Source of the DNA: Clostridiales bacterium
GTDB lineage: Bacteria; Bacillota; Clostridia; Peptostreptococcales; NVVX01
Direction: 5' to 3'
NCBI GenBank assembly: GCA_021129785.1
Contig: JAJOKQ010000111.1
Location: 1 to 20,134 of the forward strand
DNA length: 20,134 bases
In this document: positions 15,001 through 20,134 of the stretch, in pieces
Position numbering within the stretch: position 1 is the stretch's first letter
How the letters are laid out: every line of letters begins with the position of its first letter
Position numbers and translations under genes: made by a program
Notes under the pieces: model-generated
Databases searched by the model: none
What the model was told of the DNA's origin: nothing
Seen by the model: the letters and a program-made list of their open reading frames with translations, nothing else

Positions 15001-16453
15001 CGACAAAGCCTTTTTTTATTTTAGAGAACTCTTTTTCTAAATACTGGCATTTTCCATCGGCATTATTTTTTAACTTTAGCGTTTCTTCTTTTTTGCTCTC
15101 TAATTCTGAGATTCTATCTTTAGCAGAAGTAATTTGCGCATCAATAAATTGCTGTTCTCTTTTGCATTTTTCAATATCATCTTCAATTTTATCTATTTCT
15201 CTATTAAATGTATACGCTAACATCTCTTTCTTAGTTTCCAAATCTTCAATATATTTCTGATAATCTCCATCACTATCAAGAGCAATTAGTTTCTCATTTA
15301 AAGAATTATTCTTGCCAATATAATCTTTCTCTTGCTTTAGTTTATCTGCTAGTTCTAGTTGATTAATTTTATTCCTTTTATCTTCTATTTCTTTTTCAAT
15401 CTTTTCAAGCTCAGCTTTCACATCTGCATGTTCCTCTTTAACAATTTCGTACTCTTTCTTTTTAAATGCTATTTCTAATGATTTTTCTTTATTCTTTAAT
15501 CCTATTTCCCTAATATCTAATTCTCTTTTTTTATCTTCAAGCTCTCTTAGCTTATCTTGTATTTCCGTCAATTCATTTTCTGCATATAGAAATACACCTT
15601 TTAATACACTTCGCTCATAATTATATGTTTTAGATGCTTCGTGATATTTCTTATACATATCTACATAGTAGTCTATTCTATTTTTAATCTCTTTATTTTG
15701 TCTTATTGTCTCATTTAGTATTTTATGTTGCTTTAAATGTTGCCTGTGACTCTCAAAAGTTTCAGAAAAAAGATCTGCATTCTCTCCCTCTATTCCTTCT
15801 TCAATCGTTGGTAGCAACAAATTATTTACAAGTTGGGAAGTCGTAGTGCATTTATTAAAAAAATCGTCTACTCCTCCTTCAGCACCGTTTATCTTTGAAA
15901 TGTTCTTCCATTCTTTATGTGAAATATTATAGTTTGTTTCCAAATAACTATAGTACTCTTTTAAACTATCAAATGTTTTAGCATGTATGCTATTACCCTT
16001 TTTTTGCAAGTAATAGTCATTCATCTCGCTATGTGATGCTGGGCGCATGTCGCCGCTTTTAGATTTAAGCGAAAATGGAATATGTTCAATAGCATTTAAA
16101 TCATCAACCCCATACTCACTAACGAATTTATGTGTTTTAAGTTCTCCATTTTTCACAAATAACGTTATTGCCGTTACCATGTATTTCCTAGGATTTTCAT
16201 TAATGATCCATTCTACCGCAATATGTGCTGCATTAGAATCTAACATTAATGTTTCTCTAATTTTCCTATTAGCATGACTAGATCCCGGCAATATTGCTTG
16301 AATTACCATTTGTACAAGTACCGTTTTCCCGCCACCATTTTCCAGTAAGAACACTGTGTTATTTCCTTCTAATAAAAATAATTCGTCATTATAGCGTTTT
16401 TGACCGCCTTCATACACTATGTTAGTCAGCCTAATTTTAGATATTACTGGCAT
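12014..16453 (-). CDS. jetC: Wadjet SMC/MukB-like ATPase JetC (type III-like)
   Basis: This 1479-residue protein is the motor of an SMC-like condensin. The N-terminal ATPase half has Walker A ENGGGKT (residues 38-44). Long lysine/glutamate-rich coiled coils run over about 270-610 and 760-1260, on either side of a globular hinge-like segment at about 620-745. The C-terminal ATPase half has a signature loop, SVGE (1344-1347), and Walker B TVLLDNPFG, with Asp1383 followed by Asn1384 where SMC proteins normally have Glu. AFTAH follows downstream. In Wadjet systems JetC, with JetA and JetB, extrudes DNA loops and detects small circles that JetD then cuts. The ATG follows GGAGGTGGAGA and overlaps jetB by 10 bases. 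Confidence 0.88.
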   Translation of the reverse strand: MPVISKIRLTNIVYEGGQKRYNDELFLLEGNNTVFLLENGGGKTVLVQMVIQAILPGSSHANRKIRETLMLDSNAAHIAVEWIINENPRKYMVTAITLFVKNGELKTHKFVSEYGVDDLNAIEHIPFSLKSKSGDMRPASHSEMNDYYLQKKGNSIHAKTFDSLKEYYSYLETNYNISHKEWKNISKINGAEGGVDDFFNKCTTTSQLVNNLLLPTIEEGIEGENADLFSETFESHRQHLKQHKILNETIRQNKEIKNRIDYYVDMYKKYHEASKTYNYERSVLKGVFLYAENELTEIQDKLRELEDKKRELDIREIGLKNKEKSLEIAFKKKEYEIVKEEHADVKAELEKIEKEIEDKRNKINQLELADKLKQEKDYIGKNNSLNEKLIALDSDGDYQKYIEDLETKKEMLAYTFNREIDKIEDDIEKCKREQQFIDAQITSAKDRISELESKKEETLKLKNNADGKCQYLEKEFSKIKKGFVGWSGESDLTIERAKWQKKLEDLTLEKLQNDNAIEEKSSEIEELGEMKNRLTIEKEENAVNQKTVEMMLTTIELEEKKLCELYSEITGKIMPGNKVYRNARLVTGELEDEYASLTNRKEHMLLQEAKSNYENSLYKDNEFYMADPEFMSMVDGWKEQFGLLRQGTRYLSDHFDDEESNLMFERYPYWAVSVVVLESEKEKLIKKIGREAKKLLHPLFIITDEDVKNIKDNDYILSKNNCIIPRTWQDNIHTDEFSNWKTDIELRLKGFTDERVLYEKHISNIEKIQNNLESFLSQYPYEDYMKYKEERKDYISTSAEIKEQMTNCVNRTRERKNEIAEIRSKSDSILEESNFLENNLKLALRYFEVRGEIKELKKEIFQRESDIKAIRKELREENELLEGLGNRKTDLREDEYALSSNQNLLKNDIAYKEVQNLAGIESFEMVSVLKEQIQSLRDIIGENLAKREDLERQINDNKERLKDLSEELIFLKENVKSDFCEEDYIFPIDGKEQIRNYRMQYADYEQRGKIVKSEQEKIKTIMDKQEGAINSLVDTHEIAFERVIVFDVGLDVIQSEVDEEKKYLRDAQNEHGKKWGNLNDDKSKIDNVIVEMQKQNIRHKYLIESISPIEISEAISCDYTYNRFEVIRVLHEKADIFKNKLEDKENDKNKNKNKFKEFCSASISDIKLRNMTISALDNREDYEEIIEWQQKLKKHIEKTVEIAEYDLMQHDKEINKLIDRLYMYVKKIIQEMSIIQKKTKVKLREVTKEIFLIKIPEWNETDAKIIVRKHLIWMTDSLASDKYRIEGSEDIQKVKKDIKDWLSTKNLLMKIFRGKEIKVKCRKVTNDCMISSSPTEWSHAAKWSVGEKWSKNMALFLGIQNYLAEKRRVDVSKSKRSRTVLLDNPFGQASSGHVLEPVFLIAEQLGFQLIAFTAHVEGKFISDYFPIVYSCKLRTAVDKNIQIMTKDTQINKAFLRDKNPASILRLEEAEQEQMELFSL

Positions 16454-17178
16454 GTCTCCACCTCCACTTGATATATTAGCTCAAGTATTCCACGGTTATA
16501 TTCAGAGTCCATATAGTATTTACTTACAATGTCTTTTGATTTCTCTGTCAGTTCTAATTCCATTTCTCCAAGACTGTTAACTAGGTCTTGCTCCAGCAGA
16601 AATCCTCTAATTTTATTCATAAAACTTAGTCTACTCTTTGTTGCTCCGACTTGCCTCTTGGTTTGTTCATTGGTATCGTCCATTGACTCCCATTTATCAA
16701 TTATCATCTTCCAGTTGTAATTACTGTCTTTTTGCATAAACATAAGCACTTCGTCATCATGTGCTGAGAGCGTTTTAATTCTATCATTCATTATTTCCAA
16801 CCATTTATCCATCGACACAAAACTATTTACTGGCTCGGTAGTACTGTAACTATCGTAAAAAATTCCGTAAAATATAATAATGGCGAAATACATTAAATAT
16901 ATATCTGAAACTGGCGTGCTCTGTGTAAAAAACTCTTTTTTTAATCTCTCATTAGATATATGAAACGGCGATGCCATTACGATTGGAAGCATTAATAGAC
17001 GCTCTTCACCTGTTACAATAATAGTACAGTTTACCTCATTAGCAAATAGGTCAACCAGTCCCCTCACATTATCATCAATCATATAGGAGTCAAATTCTAT
17101 TAAACTACATTCTCCCCGAACTGCTAATTGGCTAAATATCTTAAACGCATCCATTACGGTTGTTTCGCTATAATTCAT
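16444..17178 (-). CDS. jetB: Wadjet MukE-like subunit JetB
   Basis: This 244-residue soluble protein is predicted to be mainly helical (winged-helix style), with no transmembrane or catalytic motif that I recognise. The C-terminal third (ATKSRLSFMNKIRGFLLEQD, then GEMELELTEKSKDIVSKYYM) looks like the DNA/kleisin-binding winged helix of MukE-type KITE proteins. The assignment rests mainly on size and position between the kleisin-like jetA and the SMC-like jetC; I believe it matches a DUF6063-type family, from memory. In the complex JetB dimers bind JetA and stabilise the JetC motor on DNA. It overlaps jetA by 11 bases, and its GGAGG site lies inside the end of jetA. Confidence 0.75.
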   Translation of the reverse strand: MNYSETTVMDAFKIFSQLAVRGECSLIEFDSYMIDDNVRGLVDLFANEVNCTIIVTGEERLLMLPIVMASPFHISNERLKKEFFTQSTPVSDIYLMYFAIIIFYGIFYDSYSTTEPVNSFVSMDKWLEIMNDRIKTLSAHDDEVLMFMQKDSNYNWKMIIDKWESMDDTNEQTKRQVGATKSRLSFMNKIRGFLLEQDLVNSLGEMELELTEKSKDIVSKYYMDSEYNRGILELIYQVEVETCQ

Positions 17179-18676
17179 ATAACCCCTCCAGTTTCATTTC
17201 CATATTACTAATTGAAAATCGTTCATCAATGTAAACAATATCGTTTCTTTCAATCACTGTCATTGTCTTATATCCATCTCTTACTAAATCAATCACTCCA
17301 ACTAATGTGCTATTTGCTTTGTCTTTATCTTGCGTAGATATATCTATTGGGCAAAGCTGATGAAGGACTATCCAAAAATCATAAAAATACCTTGACTCAA
17401 GCATTTTCACTTCTTTTGATTTTTTCATTTCTCTAACTAAATCGCTAATAAGGATTGTGTTCTCTTCTGTCAAGTGCTTTAGGCATACATCCATTATCGA
17501 CTTGAAAATCTCATTAGTACGCCTTAACTCTCTTTCTTCTTCTTGTTCTGATATTGCCACAAAATCCATATTCACTTCATTGTCATTTTTATTTAAAACC
17601 CTCTGCGGCACAAATACGGACAATGGAGACCATATCTCTGCTTTTTCAAGTAATAGAAAAGGCTTAGCTAAGAGCTTAATTTGCTCAATATTTAAAGGTT
17701 CTGTTACCGCTTTACTTGCTAGTTCATTGTTAAAGTTAAATGATTCCACACCAACATAGTAAAATGCATCTTTTGCCGCTTTTAATGTGCTAGTTTGTAT
17801 TTTTATACTTTCATGTAGTAATCCATTATGCTCAAGATGAACAAGTTCAAGCTCTTTACTAACTTTAAGTGCACTATTATATATTTTCTCGTCTTTTTCA
17901 TTAATGACGTCATATCTCATATTTTTAATTGCATTATCTACAAATCCTCTTAATTCTTCAAACTCTTTCCCTTCACGTAGAAGTCTGGCGTGTATATCTT
18001 CTATTAACTCTTTATATCTTTTAAATACTTTGTCCGAAATAACATTTCTGCTTACCTCGTTTTTTATCCTGATAATTCTATCTTTTAAAGTTGCGACATT
18101 TATGTTCATCTCATCTATCTGCCTTAGTGCGTTAACGAATTCTCCTTTTTCTAGTTGTTTTCTTAGCAGCATTTGATTTATCGATAATTGATACTCGCTA
18201 AAATACTCACGTGTTGAAAATATGAGTTCAAGACCGTCTTCATCTAATTCATAATATTGTTTATTTATTACTATGTCAGATTTTCCAGCTTTTAGTATTG
18301 AAAAAAACACTTTTTCTTCTCTGTCGTTTTCCCAGTCATAAAATGTTTTAGTAAGACGCTTTCCACTTCGCGGTCTAAATGTACGAATAATCTCAGTTGC
18401 TACTTTGTCATATCCTTGCTTGTCTAGAGAAATTCGTTTATGTGTCATTTCATTTAAAAAATTAGAAAGTTCATCTACTCCAATTTCCCATTTTCTTAGG
18501 AGTTTGTTTTCAAAAAAGAATAGCAAAGTTAATAACCCTAAATCATACATATCTATTTTTTTATTGTTATTATCTCTAGTGGTTTTGTTTTGCAAAGACA
18601 TTAATGGTTCATACAAAGCAAGCCTACGCATTCTCTCTCCATAGTTGTTTAGTAAAGCATTCATGCTAAGATCCAT
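17168..18676 (-). CDS. jetA: Wadjet kleisin-like subunit JetA
   Basis: This 502-residue charged, helical protein has no transmembrane segments. The N-terminal part (YDLGLLTLLFFFENKLLRKW and following) looks like a winged-helix dimerisation domain. A coiled-coil middle (about 165-290) and a C-terminal helical domain resemble the layout of MukF-type kleisins, which bridge the two SMC heads. I recall this family as DUF5716/JetA, from memory only. The ATG at 18674-18676 has GGAGG seven bases upstream, within the last codons of jetD. It overlaps jetD by 11 bases at its start and jetB by 11 at its end. Function is inferred from the four-gene context. Confidence 0.8.
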   Translation of the reverse strand: MDLSMNALLNNYGERMRRLALYEPLMSLQNKTTRDNNNKKIDMYDLGLLTLLFFFENKLLRKWEIGVDELSNFLNEMTHKRISLDKQGYDKVATEIIRTFRPRSGKRLTKTFYDWENDREEKVFFSILKAGKSDIVINKQYYELDEDGLELIFSTREYFSEYQLSINQMLLRKQLEKGEFVNALRQIDEMNINVATLKDRIIRIKNEVSRNVISDKVFKRYKELIEDIHARLLREGKEFEELRGFVDNAIKNMRYDVINEKDEKIYNSALKVSKELELVHLEHNGLLHESIKIQTSTLKAAKDAFYYVGVESFNFNNELASKAVTEPLNIEQIKLLAKPFLLLEKAEIWSPLSVFVPQRVLNKNDNEVNMDFVAISEQEEERELRRTNEIFKSIMDVCLKHLTEENTILISDLVREMKKSKEVKMLESRYFYDFWIVLHQLCPIDISTQDKDKANSTLVGVIDLVRDGYKTMTVIERNDIVYIDERFSISNMEMKLEGLYEL

Positions 18677-19688
18677 CCATAGCCCTCCAAACTCGTTTCA
18701 ACTCTTCAGCTTTTAGTGCTTCTTGCGGTATATACTTGCCTGCATCTAAAAAGCTAATTACATCCTCTTTCATTATATTATTTGCTCTTAAATTTAGCAA
18801 GAAATAATCTCTAGCATCTCTACAAGGAATTTGTTTTTCCTTTCCTTTGCTTTTTTGCGATTTGAGAAGTTCAACGTAAAATTCGCTCGCTAAATAAACA
18901 TCATTATTTTTTCTAAGCATATCCCAAATTTTTATCCCTTCATAATCTAGGTCGCCAAAATAATAAAATCTATGTGATTTGTCATCGAAAGGAAATTGTT
19001 TTTTGAAGTCCTTAATGCAAGATATTATTCTCCACCCAGCTCCGTAAATGAGTGTAGAAAAATCTGTTTCTTTTAGAATTTCGAGTAGTAAATAGTAGAT
19101 AGATTTATTCTCTACTATTAGATGTTTATATGTACTAGCTTTGTTGTATTTTTCATTTATCGCAAACATTGCAGGTTCAAAGTTGCTAGTTATTTTCATT
19201 TCTTCTATGAGACTTATTCTTTTTAATACTCGCAGACCATTTTTTTGGCTTAACCATTTTTCGTCAGCACTAATATGATATGACCTCTCCTCAATTGTTG
19301 AATGATTTTTAGGAAGCCCATTCTGTTTAATGTATTCGTCAATCATTAAAATATATCTCTTATCCTCTAGCCAGTTTTTCGTATCATTTGTTAAGTAAAA
19401 ATCTAGCTTAACACTATTGCATATAGTAAGTCTGACATCCTGTATGTCATTATCAATATCTTCTCTGAGCTTTCTTTTTTCAATATAATATGCATTTGGA
19501 ATACTCTTAGGTCTTCCATTGTATCCTGAAGCTTTAACCGCCTTTAGATATCCTTCTTTTATCAGCTTTTCAATTTCTTCTGCATACTCCAAATATTCGG
19601 TCCCTGATGGTAGTTTTCTTTCTATTTCAAATAATTCTATCTTTTTTTTTGAATATTTTTTTAAAATCTCAATAATTTTTCTTCTCAT
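18666..19688 (-). CDS. jetD: Wadjet Toprim nuclease subunit JetD (DUF2220-type)
   Basis: This 340-residue protein has a helical/winged-helix N-terminal arm and a C-terminal Toprim domain of the DUF2220 kind. The acidic metal-binding residues are visible: Glu193 in LIVENKSIYY, and Asp246 and Asp248 in YYFGDLDYEG. JetD is the topoisomerase-VI-like subunit that cleaves plasmid DNA once the condensin motor stalls on a small circle. The ATG at 19686-19688 follows GAGGAG with five-base spacing; an in-frame GTG nine codons earlier has no ribosome site. It is the first gene of the operon and overlaps jetA by 11 bases. No clear promoter could be placed upstream. Confidence 0.87.
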   Translation of the reverse strand: MRRKIIEILKKYSKKKIELFEIERKLPSGTEYLEYAEEIEKLIKEGYLKAVKASGYNGRPKSIPNAYYIEKRKLREDIDNDIQDVRLTICNSVKLDFYLTNDTKNWLEDKRYILMIDEYIKQNGLPKNHSTIEERSYHISADEKWLSQKNGLRVLKRISLIEEMKITSNFEPAMFAINEKYNKASTYKHLIVENKSIYYLLLEILKETDFSTLIYGAGWRIISCIKDFKKQFPFDDKSHRFYYFGDLDYEGIKIWDMLRKNNDVYLASEFYVELLKSQKSKGKEKQIPCRDARDYFLLNLRANNIMKEDVISFLDAGKYIPQEALKAEELKRVWRAMDGS

Positions 19689-19805
19689 GATGACTCCTCT
19701 ATATTTAATCTTCACTTAGCTCGTTCTAGCAATAGTTCTGCTGTTATCCTTCTATTGTTTATTTCTTCACTTCTTCCTATTTCCCTGCAATATTTATGAA
19801 AAACA

Positions 19806-19834
19806 TTGAATTAGATCGCTTAAACAGTTACAAT
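19806..19834 (+). promoter_or_regulatory. Probable promoter of the comM/yifB gene
   Basis: TTGAAT (19806-19811) and TACAAT (19829-19834, five of six) have the ideal 17-base spacer and lie 47 bases before the comM start. The same divergent gap must hold the jetD promoter. A minus-strand TTGACA at 19848-19853 is present but has no good -10 partner at the right distance. Confidence 0.5.
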
Positions 19835-19881
19835 AGAATAAAACATATGTCAAATAATTTTCTAAGAAAGAAAGTGAAAAC

Positions 19882-20134
19882 ATGCTAACTAAAATTCAGT
19901 CTTGTAGTATAAATGGATTAAAGGTTGATAGTGTCGATGTTGAAGTAGACATTTCTAGCGGTCTTCCTGTTACACATATTGTTGGTTTACCTGATTTAGA
20001 AATAAAAGAGTCAAAAGAGCGCGTAAGGTCAGCTCTAAATAACAGCGGATATAGATTTCCTCTAGGAAGAATAATCATCAATTTAGCTCCTGCAGACACT
20101 AAAAAAACAGGAACACATTTTGATTTGCCAATTG
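19882..20134 (+). CDS. comM: ComM/YifB-family Mg-chelatase-like AAA+ protein, N-terminal fragment
   Basis: The first 84 codons are present and the gene runs off the right edge. The translation (MLTKIQSCSINGLKVDSVDV, then GLPVTHIVGLPDLEIKESKE and GRIIINLAPADTKKTGTHFD) is the conserved N-terminal S5/Lon-protease-like fold domain of YifB/ComM proteins. These are hexameric helicase-like AAA+ enzymes, and ComM aids branch migration during natural transformation. The ATPase domain is outside the window, so integrity is unknown. The ribosome site is weak (AAGTGA before the ATG). It is transcribed away from the Wadjet operon. Confidence 0.9.
   Translation, partial: MLTKIQSCSINGLKVDSVDVEVDISSGLPVTHIVGLPDLEIKESKERVRSALNNSGYRFPLGRIIINLAPADTKKTGTHFDLPI

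Noticed and set aside
14910..15260. Plus-strand open frame of 116 codons inside jetC
   Set aside because: It is the complement of coiled-coil codons of jetC, serine- and phenylalanine-rich as expected for a shadow frame.
19712..19810. Minus-strand open stretch of 33 codons upstream of jetD, whose TGA overlaps a GTG in the jetD frame
   Set aside because: It has no ATG, GTG or TTG start near a ribosome site and no family I recognise; it may be a leader or gene remnant, but the evidence is too thin to annotate.
19896..20099. Minus-strand open frame of 67 codons at the right edge
   Set aside because: It lies antisense to the conserved N-terminal domain of comM/yifB, which explains the sequence fully.
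1..20134. CRISPR array, tRNA/rRNA gene, insertion sequence or phage integrase
   Set aside because: I saw no regularly spaced repeats, no cloverleaf-like sequence, no transposase or integrase reading frame and no terminal inverted repeats with target duplications.

Overview
The window is AT-rich, densely packed bacterial DNA with strong Shine-Dalgarno sites (GGAGG, GAGGTG), frequent TTG/GTG starts and short or negative gene spacing. Together with lon, tig-clpP-clpX, a CcpA/LacI-type regulator and an AmmeMemoRadiSam locus this points to a low-GC Gram-positive anaerobe of the Clostridia. I cannot name a genus. Most genes lie on the minus strand; the plus-strand genes are the chromate-transporter pair, a glycerophosphodiesterase and the truncated comM-type gene at the right edge.

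Left part (1-4840), mostly protein quality control: the N-terminus of the Lon protease runs off the left edge. A divergent pair of half-size CHR-family transporters follows, and then the converging operon tig-clpP-clpX, which has a consensus promoter at 4809-4837 and a bidirectional terminator at 1491-1518.

Middle (4848-7739): a CPA2-type cation/proton antiporter is translationally coupled (ATGA) to a small PII-like protein ending in a CGGC tail. Just upstream of the PII-like gene lies the decayed relic of a second antiporter of the same family, with one frameshift and an internal deletion of about 280 codons. An orphan LacI-family regulator with a clear promoter follows.

Centre (7827-11118): a two-gene AmmeMemoRadiSam operon consists of a radical SAM enzyme and a MEMO-like/AMMECR1 fusion. 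This system is widely conserved and, as far as I know, of unsettled function. A divergent glycerophosphodiester phosphodiesterase gene ends in a region with a dispersed-repeat-like palindrome and a terminator hairpin.

Right part (11120-20134): four successive minus-strand genes, in the order jetD, jetA, jetB, jetC, overlap each other by 10-11 bases. They encode a Toprim nuclease subunit, a kleisin-like subunit, a small MukE-like subunit and a 1479-residue SMC/MukB-like ATPase. This is a complete Wadjet anti-plasmid condensin, most like the type III variety. It sits between the housekeeping genes comM/yifB (divergent) and rsmI (same strand, 42 bases downstream with no visible terminator), and no integrase, transposase or tRNA is visible beside it. 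Its JetC has an unusual Walker B (Asp-Asn) and signature (SVGE) motif.

The best candidates for little-described biology are the Wadjet variant, the PII-like/antiporter module with its relic partner, and the AmmeMemoRadiSam operon. I see no CRISPR array, tRNA, rRNA, insertion sequence or prophage gene.
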